DNA of 64,000 nt, taken from positions 558,001 through 622,000 of the forward strand of contig NZ_FOIS01000002.1 in assembly GCF_900110455.1 (NCBI RefSeq), written 5' to 3'. This document shows positions 52,381 to 59,844 of the stretch, piece after piece. The translations under genes and the position numbers were made by a program. This stretch comes from Natrinema salifodinae. Its GTDB lineage: Archaea; Halobacteriota; Halobacteria; Halobacteriales; Natrialbaceae. The first letter of the stretch is position 1; every line of letters begins with the position of its first letter. A model generated the notes under the pieces. The model was not told the DNA's origin. It did not search any database and saw only the letters and a program-made list of their open reading frames with translations.

Positions 52381-52644
52381 ATGGCCAAGAAAGGACAGGT
52401 CGGTAGCGCTGGCCGCTTCGGCGCCCGCTACGGCCGCGTCGCACGGCGTCGCGTCAGCGAGATCGAGGACGACATGGAGAACGCGCAGGTCGACGGCGAC
52501 AACGTCACGCGCGTTGGGACCGGTATCTGGAAGAACGAGGAGACCGGCGAGGTCTTCACCGGCGGCGCCTACCGCCCGGAGACCCCCGCGGGCCGCACCG
52601 TCCAGCGCTCCATCCGCGCTGCGCTCGCAGAGGACGACGAATAA
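52381..52644 (+). CDS. rpl37ae: Ribosomal protein L37ae, cysteine-free form
   Basis: Large-subunit protein L37ae (eL43), 87 residues. [32 protein letters not shown] and [43 protein letters not shown] match the archaeal family. The two CxxC pairs that form the zinc ribbon in many archaeal and eukaryotic L37ae proteins are absent: [12 protein letters not shown] and WKNEETG stand where they should be, and the whole protein has no Cys. It opens a cluster with rpoP and pcc1, which fits a housekeeping gene. Confidence 0.92.
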   Translation: MAKKGQVGSAGRFGARYGRVARRRVSEIEDDMENAQVDGDNVTRVGTGIWKNEETGEVFTGGAYRPETPAGRTVQRSIRAALAEDDE

Positions 52645-52666
52645 CGCCCCCCGTTTCACGTTACGT

Positions 52667-52801
52667 ATGAGTTACAAGTGCTCCCGGTGTAAACGCGACG
52701 TCCAGCTCGACGAGTACGGCGGCGTCCGCTGTCCCTACTGCGGCCACCGCGTGCTCCTGAAAGAACGCAGCCGCGACGTCAAGGAAGTCGACGTCCAGTA
52801 A
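52667..52801 (+). CDS. rpoP: DNA-directed RNA polymerase subunit P
   Basis: 44-residue zinc-ribbon subunit of archaeal RNA polymerase (Rpb12/RpoP homologue): [30 protein letters not shown], with two CxxC pairs that hold one zinc. ATG 52667 is 22 bases after the L37ae stop. The length is normal for archaeal RpoP. Confidence 0.95.
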   Translation: MSYKCSRCKRDVQLDEYGGVRCPYCGHRVLLKERSRDVKEVDVQ

Positions 52802-52824
52802 CAGCGTCACCGTCCACCGTTACC

Positions 52825-53088
52825 GTGTCTTCTCACGACGCGACCCTCGAATTCGACTACGAGAGCGCGTCGCGTGCTCGACTCGTCGCCGACAGCGTCG
52901 CCCGCGAGATCGGCGAGATCGACGACGACCGCTCGCAGACGACCATCAACCGCGACGGCGAACGCGTTCTGATCGAGATCGACGCCGCCGACGTAGTCGC
53001 CCTGCGAGCGGCGCTGAACACCTGGTTCTCGCTGATCGACGTCGCCGAACGGACGGCCGACGCGGGCGCGGCGATTCTCGAGGAATAG
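52825..53088 (+). CDS. pcc1: KEOPS complex subunit Pcc1
   Basis: Small dimerising subunit of KEOPS, which makes t6A37 on ANN-decoding tRNAs. 87 residues from GTG 52825 with LEFDYESASRARLVADSVAREI, NRDGERVLIEIDAADVVALRAALNTWFSLIDVAERT, the typical Pcc1 alpha/beta layout. The order rpl37ae-rpoP-pcc1 is a known archaeal arrangement. Confidence 0.9.
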   Translation: MSSHDATLEFDYESASRARLVADSVAREIGEIDDDRSQTTINRDGERVLIEIDAADVVALRAALNTWFSLIDVAERTADAGAAILEE

Positions 53089-53180
53089 GCGCGTCCGGAA
53101 CCGCAGTGGCGACTCGCAGAGCGGCGGCTCCCTGTACCGGCAGGCAACGCGGTCTTGTCCGGCGCTTGCGAATCACCCGT

Positions 53181-53741
53181 ATGGCCGACGCCGAAGCGGA
53201 GGCGACCTGGCTCGGACTCCGACGGGACGTCAAACCGCTGGTGATGGCCGGGCTCGCGCTCGGCGTGGGACTCGGCGGCTTCTTCGACGGGATCGTCTTC
53301 CACCAGATCCTGCAGCTCCACCACATGCTGTCGTCCTATCCCGACGCGAGCGTCGCGACCGATATCCGGCTCAACGTCCTCGCCGACGGGCTCTTCCACC
53401 TCGCGACGTACCTGTTTACCATCCTCGGGGTCGTGTTGCTCTCGCGCGCCTGGCGATTTCATCCCGTGCCGAAGTCCGGGCGGACGCTACTTGGCGCGAC
53501 GATCATGGGCTGGGGCGCGTTCAACCTCGTCGAGGGAATCGTCAACCACCACCTGCTCGGGATCCACCACGTCTGGCCCGCGGGCCCAGGGCCGTTACTC
53601 CTGTGGGACCTGGCCTTCCTGCTGTGGGGCGCACTCTTCCTGATCGGGGGCTACCTCGTGATCCGGACCGACGGCGCCGCCAGGCCGACGGCGAGCGACG
53701 ACGCGATCGCGACGGACGGGACCGGCACGGGCCCGGAGTAG
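53181..53741 (+). CDS. DUF2243 membrane protein
   Basis: 186 residues from ATG 53181 with four membrane helices: [70 protein letters not shown] and [23 protein letters not shown]. The [15 protein letters not shown] and [16 protein letters not shown] motifs with many His and the two-fold symmetry are typical of DUF2243; a metal or heme site is likely but unproven. It lies between pcc1 and pfdB, otherwise translation/chaperone genes. Confidence 0.87.
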   Translation: MADAEAEATWLGLRRDVKPLVMAGLALGVGLGGFFDGIVFHQILQLHHMLSSYPDASVATDIRLNVLADGLFHLATYLFTILGVVLLSRAWRFHPVPKSGRTLLGATIMGWGAFNLVEGIVNHHLLGIHHVWPAGPGPLLLWDLAFLLWGALFLIGGYLVIRTDGAARPTASDDAIATDGTGTGPE

Positions 53742-53853
53742 CTCCACTACCGTCGCAACCGTCGACACCGCCGATTTCGGGCGGCGATCGGACGCGACGG
53801 TGAGCCGAACGACAAAGCTTGGCTTTATCAGTCCGGAGAGCGACGGTCGAGAT

Positions 53854-54249
53854 ATGCAAGGCAACCTGCCGCCCGAGGCGCAGGAAAAGATCGAACAGCT
53901 ACAGGACCTCCAGGAGACGGCTCAGGAAGTCGCCGTCCAGAAACAGGAGGCCGAATCGAACCTCACCGAGGCCCAGAACGCCCTCGACGAACTCGACAAC
54001 ATCGACGACGGCACGACCATGTACCGTCAGGTCGGCGAACTCCTCGTCGAGACCGAGTACGACGAGGCCGAGGACTCCCTCGAAGAGAAGGTCGACTCCC
54101 TCGAGATCCGTCTCGAAACGCTCGAGAAGCAGGAAGAGCGCGTCCAGCAGCAGTTCGAGTCCCTCCAGGAGGAACTCGAGGACCTGCTCGGCGGTGGCGG
54201 CATGGGCGGTCCGGCCGGCCCAGGCGGTCCGGGTGCCGGCGGCGCATAA
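53854..54249 (+). CDS. pfdB: Prefoldin subunit beta
   Basis: Subunit of the hexameric prefoldin chaperone that passes unfolded proteins to the thermosome. ATG 53854 gives 131 residues: [34 protein letters not shown], a beta-hairpin region with [28 protein letters not shown], and a long C-terminal coiled coil ending in a Gly/Pro-rich tail. Immediately followed by the DUF3194 gene. Confidence 0.94.
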   Translation: MQGNLPPEAQEKIEQLQDLQETAQEVAVQKQEAESNLTEAQNALDELDNIDDGTTMYRQVGELLVETEYDEAEDSLEEKVDSLEIRLETLEKQEERVQQQFESLQEELEDLLGGGGMGGPAGPGGPGAGGA

Positions 54250-54504
54250 ATGCCAGCTGACGAGCCGTCGGACGAGACCGTCGTTCAGACGGCCGCAGAA
54301 GCCGCGGAAGGCGTGATCTTCTCGCGGTACAAGCAGTCCGACGTGCGCGACTACGACGTCACCGTCACCTTCGAGGACGGCGTCCTCGAGGTCGACGTCT
54401 ACCTCAACGCGCCCGAGGGCGACGACGAGGCGGATCCCGAACGCGTCGCCGACGACGCCGCGCTTACGGCGCGCCAGGCGGTCGACGAACTGTTCGGGGA
54501 ATAA
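54250..54504 (+). CDS. DUF3194 protein
   Basis: 84 residues; ATG 54250 directly follows the prefoldin stop, so the two are cotranslated. Pattern PSDETVVQTAAEAAEGVIFSRYKQSDVRDYDVTVTFEDGVLEVDVYLN plus a helix AALTARQAVDELF. This small family accompanies prefoldin beta in many archaea; its role is unknown. A terminator follows at 54508. Confidence 0.88.
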   Translation: MPADEPSDETVVQTAAEAAEGVIFSRYKQSDVRDYDVTVTFEDGVLEVDVYLNAPEGDDEADPERVADDAALTARQAVDELFGE

Positions 54505-54507
54505 CGA

Positions 54508-54551
54508 GAGACCGGACGAAGTCTCGAATCCCACTCGTCCGTCTCCTTTTT
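54508..54551 (+). terminator. Intrinsic terminator after the DUF3194 gene
   Basis: gagac-c-ggacga pairs with tcgtcc-gtctc (one bulged base) across a 15-base loop and is followed by cttttt. It ends the rpl37ae to DUF3194 direction of transcription. Confidence 0.7.
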
Positions 54552-54822
54552 GTGCCGCTGACGAACGACACGATCAGCGACTGCTTCGGCTGCGATTATC
54601 GTCGGAAGACCTTGCAGTTACTGTCCGTGTTATCGGTTCGGAGCCTACGAGAGCTGCTCGTCCGCGAGGAGAACTGGCAGAACCATCCGCCGAGCGCGAC
54701 GAATCCGACCGCGAAGAGGAGCGTAGGGTCGAGCGAATGCGACCGGTTCCGACGCCGGCGGCGATAACCGACACGTCGTCGGTCTGAAACAGAATGTGCG
54801 TGCGCCGCTCGGAGACCTGCCG
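54552..54822. other. Intergenic remainder without a supported gene
   Basis: 271 bases between the terminator and the ferritin-like gene. Short frames exist on both strands (a basic one on plus; a hydrophobic snippet LLFAVGFVALGGWF on minus), but none has a start with promoter or haloarchaeal composition. No RNA or repeat seen. Confidence 0.45.
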
Positions 54823-55320
54823 TTACTCCGAGATCGTGAGTTCGCCGTAATCGAACTCTTCGCCGAGTTCCGAGAGGCTGTCGAGTTCGTCCTGCTCCTC
54901 GCGGAGGTTCTGCTCGAGGGTATCCGCGGCGTCGTCCATGCCGAGTTGGTCCGCCATCGGGATGAGGTTCCCGTAGGCGGCGATCTCGTAGTGTTCGGAC
55001 TTCTGGCCGGCGGCGATGTTGAATCGGTCGATGGCCTCGTCGCTCGGGTCTTTGTCCATGAACTCCTCGTGAGCCTGGATCATCCCCTCGATGACCGGGT
55101 CCTCCTCGCCTTCGGCGGACGCGTCGAGGTCGTCGAACACCTCCTCGATGCGGTCGAGGTGGTTTCGCGTCTCCTCGCGGTGCTCGGCGAACCCCGACTT
55201 GAGCTCCTCGCTCGACGAGGAACTCTCCAGTTCGTCGAGAGCGTCGACGAGGCGCTGTTCCATGTAGTACGCGTGCTTCAGCCCGTCTACGAAGAGGTCT
55301 TCGGTGCTGTCTACGGTCAT
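54823..55320 (-). CDS. Ferritin-like DUF892 (YciE/YciF family) protein
   Basis: 165-residue four-helix-bundle protein: LFVDGLKHAYYMEQRLVDALDELE, HREETRNHLDRIEEVFDDL, MIQAHEEFMDKDPSDEAIDRFNIAAGQKSEHYEIAAYGNLIPMA and DTLEQNLREEQDELDSL. The Glu/His pairs (E..H in helices 2-4: EE, HE, EHYE) fit a di-iron ferroxidase-like site as in YciF-type stress proteins. Cytoplasmic. Oxidative or salt-stress role is inferred from the family. Confidence 0.9.
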   Translation of the reverse strand: MTVDSTEDLFVDGLKHAYYMEQRLVDALDELESSSSSEELKSGFAEHREETRNHLDRIEEVFDDLDASAEGEEDPVIEGMIQAHEEFMDKDPSDEAIDRFNIAAGQKSEHYEIAAYGNLIPMADQLGMDDAADTLEQNLREEQDELDSLSELGEEFDYGELTISE

Positions 55321-55430
55321 AAGCGCTCGTGGGAGTGGACAACGTTGAGTTCAATAAGCGGGTGGCTTGCATCTGAGACAGCCGATTTCGCCGCTGGCCG
55401 CCGGTCGGAAGCGGAGAGACCGGTCGGCGA

Positions 55431-55985
55431 TTACGCCGACTCGCAGATCGCCAAGAAGTTCTCGAAAATTTCCTCGCCCTCTTCGGTGTGGGCGACTTCG
55501 GGGTGCCACTGGACGCCGTAGAGGTCGCGGTCGGCGTCGCTCATCGCCTCGACGCCGCAGACGTCGCTTTTCGCGGTCAGATCGAACCCCTCGGGGAGTT
55601 CCTTGACCTCGTCGGCGTGGCTCGCCCAGACGCGGGTTTCGGGGTGGAGCGTGCCGGTCAGCGGATCGTCGTCGTCGACGATTTCGACGGAGACGTCGGC
55701 GTAGCCGCCGTAGTCGCCGCTGTCCACGCGGCCGCCGAGTTCCTCGGCGATCAGTTGCATCCCCAGGCAGATGCCCAGAACCGGCATATCCGCGTCCAGA
55801 TACTCGGCGGATTTCCCGGTGCGGTCCATGTCCGGGCCGCCCGAGAGGACGACGCCGTCCGCGTCGATCTCCGCAGGTGGCGTCTCGTTGTCGATCAACT
55901 CGGTGTCGACACCGAGGTCGCGAAGCGCTCGACGTTCCAGGTGGGTGAACTGTCCGTGGTTGTCCACCACGACGATCTTCGTCAT
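55431..55985 (-). CDS. guaAA: GMP synthase, glutamine amidotransferase subunit
   Basis: Class I amidotransferase that supplies ammonia to the separate GMP synthase ATPase subunit of archaea. From ATG 55985 it has 184 residues. The catalytic triad is visible: Cys in LGICLGMQLI (about 77), His and Glu in GVQWHPEVAHTEEG (about 165). VVLSGGPDMDRTG is the oxyanion-loop pattern. The ATPase subunit (guaAB) is not in the window. An upstream ATG (56045) adds a basic, non-homologous lead. Confidence 0.93.
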   Translation of the reverse strand: MTKIVVVDNHGQFTHLERRALRDLGVDTELIDNETPPAEIDADGVVLSGGPDMDRTGKSAEYLDADMPVLGICLGMQLIAEELGGRVDSGDYGGYADVSVEIVDDDDPLTGTLHPETRVWASHADEVKELPEGFDLTAKSDVCGVEAMSDADRDLYGVQWHPEVAHTEEGEEIFENFLAICESA

Positions 55986-56122
55986 TGCGTGCCCGTAGCG
56001 GCCCACCCGGTAAAAGCAGTCCGGAACGCGCGCTCGGGCGGACACGGAGCCACTGATAAAGGTCGAACCGGTCCAGACGCGGGTTTTTCAGGGCACGCTC
56101 TAACACCGGTGTAGACCCAACT

Positions 56123-56344
56123 ATGAACCGTCCGAGTGTGGACGCAGGCGATCTGCGATGGGGCTGGGCCTGCCCGCGGTGCGAGACGGACGCATCGGTC
56201 GCGAGAGATCCCGGTACCGGCACGTTCCGGTGGGAGTGCGATGCCGACGACTGCGACACCGTCGGCTTCGGCTTCACCTCGCGGCGCCAGGCGCGCCTGG
56301 CGCTCAAGGAGTACCGCGAACAGTATCAGAACATCTACCGGTAG
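56123..56344 (+). CDS. Small zinc-ribbon protein
   Basis: 73 residues from ATG 56123 with CPRC and C-x4-C (WECDADDCDTVGFGF), a compact zinc-ribbon pattern, then a basic helix TSRRQARLALKEYREQYQ. Haloarchaea have many such short zinc-finger proteins of unknown role, often nucleic-acid or protein binding. Confidence 0.7.
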   Translation: MNRPSVDAGDLRWGWACPRCETDASVARDPGTGTFRWECDADDCDTVGFGFTSRRQARLALKEYREQYQNIYR

Positions 56345-56439
56345 CCGATCGACTCGGGGGTCGACCAGGGGATTCGGATGTCGGCCGCGTAACTGGGGGT
56401 TCCGGTACGTTTATGCGCCAGCCCTCGGTTGGGAGACAC

Positions 56440-56577
56440 ATGGCAGTCGATCTCAGTGAGTTCGAGCATCCGTCGTGGCGTACCGCGGCCGGCACCGGTA
56501 TCGGCTATCTCCTCATCCTCGCGGTGTTGACGGTGGCGCTGTTCGTCGTGCCCTGGCTCGTCTTCTCAGCAGTATAA
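56440..56577 (+). CDS. 45-residue single-helix membrane protein
   Basis: ATG 56440 (MAVDLSEFEHPSWRTAAGTG) to a stop at 56577. One membrane helix, IGYLLILAVLTVALFVVPWLVF. The frame also extends upstream without homology, but the sharp M-A-V-D start and tight size suggest a true small gene. tttatgcg near 56410 is a TATA-like element at about 27 bases. Function unknown. Confidence 0.6.
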   Translation: MAVDLSEFEHPSWRTAAGTGIGYLLILAVLTVALFVVPWLVFSAV

Positions 56578-56718
56578 GTGCAACTCCGGCAACGGCACGA
56601 TACCCGACTGTGAGTCGCGTCGCTCCCGAGTTCGTGTCGATTCGGCGGCTCGCCGATCGGGATGCGATCGCAGTCGAACGCGAAAAAGAACGACCGTCGA
56701 CCTCGAGTTCGATTCCCC

Positions 56719-57936
56719 TTAGGCGAAGGTCTTCGAGACGTCTTCGGTCTCGTCGGACTCGGCCTGCACCTTCTCCCAGGCGTTCTGGAAGTCCTCCATC
56801 CGGATCTCGGTCCGGTCGTCGCGGATGGCGAACATCCCGGCCTCGGTACAGACGGCCTTGATGTCGGCTCCGGAGGCCTCGTCGGCCTGAGCGGCCAGTT
56901 CGCCGAACTCGACGTCGTCCGAGACGTTCATGCCGCGGGTGTGGATCTCGAAGATGATCTCGCGGCCCTCCTGGTTCGGCTTGGGCACCTCGATGAGGCG
57001 GTCGAACCGGCCGGGACGGAGGATGGCGCGGTCGAGCATGTCGAAGCGGTTGGTCGCGGCGATGATGCGGATCTCGCCGCGGTCCTCGAAGCCGTCCATC
57101 TCGGAGAGCAACTGCATCATCGTCCGCTGGACCTCGGCGTCGCCGGAGGTCTTGGACTCGGTCCGCTTGGCGGCGATGGCGTCGATCTCGTCGATGAAGA
57201 TCACGGCGGGCTCGTGCTCGCGGGCGACGTCGAAGAGGTCGCGGACGAGCTTGGCGCCTTCGCCGATGAACTTGTGGACCAGCTCCGAGCCGGCCATCTT
57301 GATGAAGGTGGCGTCGGTCTGGTTGGCGACGGCCTTCGCCAGCATCGTCTTGCCGGTGCCCGGCGGGCCATACAGCAGGACGCCGCTCGGCGGGTCGATG
57401 CCGACGTCGTCGAACATGTCGGGCTTCTCGAGGGGCATCTCGACGGTCTCGCGGACCTCCTGCATCTGCTCCTCTAAGCCGCCGATGTCCTCGTAGCTGA
57501 CGTCGGGGCTCTCGGTGACTTCCATCACGCGAGCGCGGACGTCGGTCTCGTTCGAGAGCGGCTTGACGATAGACAACGAGTTGTTGACCGCCACCCGCGC
57601 GTCGGGTTCGAGCTCCTCGTGCATCTCGTCGGTGACCTCGGTCAGGGCCTCCTGGTTGTTCCCGTGCTGTTTGATGATGACGCCCTCGTCCGTGATCTCC
57701 TGGACGGTGGCGACGAACAGCGGGGACTGCTTTAGCTTCTTGTTCTCGTGCGTGAGTCGCTCGAGCTTCTGCTGGTACTTGTTGTTCTCGGCGTTGGCAT
57801 CGAGGAGCTTGTCACGCATCTCCTCGTTTTGCGCCTCGAGGATCTCCAGCCGTTCCTCGAGCGCCTGGATTTTCTCCTGTTGGGACGCCTCGTCCTCGTC
57901 GTAGGGGAGGTCGACGTCGTCCACAGTGTCGCTCAT
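56719..57936 (-). CDS. pan: Proteasome-activating nucleotidase PAN
   Basis: Hexameric AAA+ unfoldase that feeds proteins to the 20S proteasome. 405 residues from ATG 57936: N-terminal coiled coil (about 18-70), an OB domain (about 75-150), Walker A GPPGTGKTML (about 190), Walker B VIFIDEIDAIAAKR, and Arg fingers in LRPGRFDR. The chain ends DVSKTFA; the penultimate residue is Phe where the HbYX docking motif has Tyr. TATA-like ctcttatg near 57958-57967 on the minus strand supports the start. Divergent from the small wHTH gene. Confidence 0.96.
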   Translation of the reverse strand: MSDTVDDVDLPYDEDEASQQEKIQALEERLEILEAQNEEMRDKLLDANAENNKYQQKLERLTHENKKLKQSPLFVATVQEITDEGVIIKQHGNNQEALTEVTDEMHEELEPDARVAVNNSLSIVKPLSNETDVRARVMEVTESPDVSYEDIGGLEEQMQEVRETVEMPLEKPDMFDDVGIDPPSGVLLYGPPGTGKTMLAKAVANQTDATFIKMAGSELVHKFIGEGAKLVRDLFDVAREHEPAVIFIDEIDAIAAKRTESKTSGDAEVQRTMMQLLSEMDGFEDRGEIRIIAATNRFDMLDRAILRPGRFDRLIEVPKPNQEGREIIFEIHTRGMNVSDDVEFGELAAQADEASGADIKAVCTEAGMFAIRDDRTEIRMEDFQNAWEKVQAESDETEDVSKTFA

Positions 57937-58024
57937 CACCCGTCCTTTGGGTGTTGGTTCATAAGAGGCTTCGGGTAGGTGCACTCGGCCCAGTAATATA
58001 ACCACAAGGCATTAGATAGAATAG

Positions 58025-58034
58025 AAAATATTAT
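58025..58034 (+). promoter_or_regulatory. TATA box of the small wHTH gene
   Basis: aaaatattat lies 29-38 bases before ATG 58063, within the AT-rich PAN/wHTH divergent region. Confidence 0.55.
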
Positions 58035-58062
58035 CACCCCGTATTCGGAATGGGAAGATAGG

Positions 58063-58332
58063 ATGAGCGCCTCAGAGCCGCTTCGACAGGAGACCAGCCA
58101 GCGGGGAACGTGGGACGACGTTCGCGAGCTGCCGCCGAGCGCGAAACTCGTCGCGAAGGTCCTCGAGTACAACGATACGATGACCCAACAACAGATTGCC
58201 GACGAGACCCTTCTTCCCTCCCGAACGGTTCGCTACGCGTTAAACCGACTCGACGAGGAGAACGTCATCGACTCCCGTTTCTCGTTCTCCGACGCGCGAA
58301 AGCGCCTCTACAGCCTCGATATCGAGTCATAA
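58063..58332 (+). CDS. Winged-helix (MarR-like) small regulator
   Basis: 89 residues: acidic N-terminus, then SAKLVAKVLEYNDTMTQQQIADETLLPSRTVRYALNRLDEENVIDSRFSFSDARKRLYSL, a clear winged helix-turn-helix with recognition helix SRTVRYALNRL and wing FSFSDARKRLYSL. One-domain haloarchaeal MarR-type factor, probably dimeric. It stands between PAN (divergent) and mre11; the target is unknown. Confidence 0.85.
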   Translation: MSASEPLRQETSQRGTWDDVRELPPSAKLVAKVLEYNDTMTQQQIADETLLPSRTVRYALNRLDEENVIDSRFSFSDARKRLYSLDIES

Positions 58333-58446
58333 TCGACTCGCAGGAACGACCGTCGCCGTCGGCCGTCCCGGCTCGCCCGACGTATCTGTTTTACTTTCAG
58401 TTCGGTCACGGAATCCCTTTAGGGCGGGCTCGCCAACTGAGTGACA

Positions 58447-59844
58447 ATGACGCGGGTTATTCATACGGGCGATACCCACATCGGGTACCAGCAGTACAAC
58501 TCGCCCGAGCGACGACGGGACTTCCTCGAGGCGTTCCGCGACGTCGTCGAGGACGCCGTCGCCGACGACGTCGACGCCGTGATCCACGCCGGCGACCTCT
58601 TTCACGACCGCCGGCCGAGCCTGGTCGACCTCCAGGGAACGATCAGCGTGCTCCGGACGCTCGACGACGCCGACATCCCCTTTCTCGCCGTCGTCGGCAA
58701 CCACGAGTCGAAACGCGACGCCCAGTGGCTCGACCTCTTTGCCGATCTCGATCTGGCGACCCGACTCGGCGCCGACCCGGAACTCGTCGGCGACGTCGCC
58801 GTCTACGGCCTGGACTTCGTCCCCCGGTCGCGACGGGACGACCTCGAGTACGACTTCGCACCGGTTCCAGACGAGGCCGACCAGGCGGCCCTCGTGAGCC
58901 ACGGCCTCTTCGAGCCCTTCGCCCACGCCGACTGGGACACCGAGACCGTCCTCGACGAGTCGACGGTCGACTTCGACGCCGTCCTCCTGGGGGACAACCA
59001 CGCGGCCGACACCGCCGAGGTCCGGGACGCCTGGGTCACCTACTGCGGCTCGACGGAACGCGCAAGCGCCAGCGAACGCGAGGACCGCGGGTACAACATC
59101 GTGGAGTTTGACGACGACGGCGGCGCGGTCGCGATCAGCCGCCGCGGCCTCACCGCGACCCGCGAGTTCGTCTTCGTCGACGTCGAACTCGAGGAAGACG
59201 AGGGGATCGACCGCGTGCAGGAACGCGTCCGCCAGCACGAGCTCGAGGACGCGGTCGTCATCGTCACCGTCGAGGGCGAGGGCCGGCCGATCACGCCCGC
59301 CGCGGTCGAGGAACTCGCGATCGACCGCGGGGCGCTAGTCGCCCGCGTGAACGACCGCCGGGAGCTCCCCGACGAGGACGACGAGGTCTCGGTGAGCTTC
59401 GCCGATCCGGACGCCGCCGTCCGCGAACGGGTCCGAGACCTCGGACTGAGCGACGCCGCACTCGAAATCGACGACACCGTCCGCGACGGCGACCTCGCCG
59501 ACACGAACGTCCGCGAGACCGTCGAACGCCGCGTTCGCGACCTGCTCGAGGACGACCGGTCCGCATTCGAGCCCGCACCGGAGCGGGAGCCTGACGACGA
59601 GGACGTGACGACGGTCGCCGACCAACTCGCCGGCGAGGTCGCTTCCGAGCCCGCTTCGGAAACGGCCGAGTCGGACGGTGCGGACGAGCCCGAGCCGGCA
59701 ACCGCCGATACCGAGGGCGATGATCCGGCCGGAGTCGAGGCGACCGCCGATGCCAACTCGCCAGGCGACGCCGACGACGCCGACGGCACCGGTGACGAGG
59801 GGGCCGCAGACACCGACACCGCGTCCCTGGGTGATTTCGCGTGA
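58447..59844 (+). CDS. mre11: DNA double-strand break repair nuclease Mre11
   Basis: Mn-dependent exo/endonuclease of the Mre11-Rad50 complex. Metallophosphatase motifs are clear: HTGDTHIGY, HAGDLFHDRRP, VVGNHESKR, VSHGLF and LLGDNHAAD. The first ~330 residues are the nuclease and capping parts; the last ~130 are acidic, Ala/Glu/Asp-rich and disordered (haloarchaeal tail). I use ATG 58447 (MTRVIHTGD); GTG 58441 is two codons earlier. The stop overlaps the rad50 GTG by four bases. Confidence 0.95.
   Translation: MTRVIHTGDTHIGYQQYNSPERRRDFLEAFRDVVEDAVADDVDAVIHAGDLFHDRRPSLVDLQGTISVLRTLDDADIPFLAVVGNHESKRDAQWLDLFADLDLATRLGADPELVGDVAVYGLDFVPRSRRDDLEYDFAPVPDEADQAALVSHGLFEPFAHADWDTETVLDESTVDFDAVLLGDNHAADTAEVRDAWVTYCGSTERASASEREDRGYNIVEFDDDGGAVAISRRGLTATREFVFVDVELEEDEGIDRVQERVRQHELEDAVVIVTVEGEGRPITPAAVEELAIDRGALVARVNDRRELPDEDDEVSVSFADPDAAVRERVRDLGLSDAALEIDDTVRDGDLADTNVRETVERRVRDLLEDDRSAFEPAPEREPDDEDVTTVADQLAGEVASEPASETAESDGADEPEPATADTEGDDPAGVEATADANSPGDADDADGTGDEGAADTDTASLGDFA

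Noticed and set aside
54596-55372. Open frame on the minus strand through the ferritin-like gene and the gap after the terminator.
   Set aside because: The hydrophobic end looked like a helix, but most of the frame is a shadow of the DUF892 gene.
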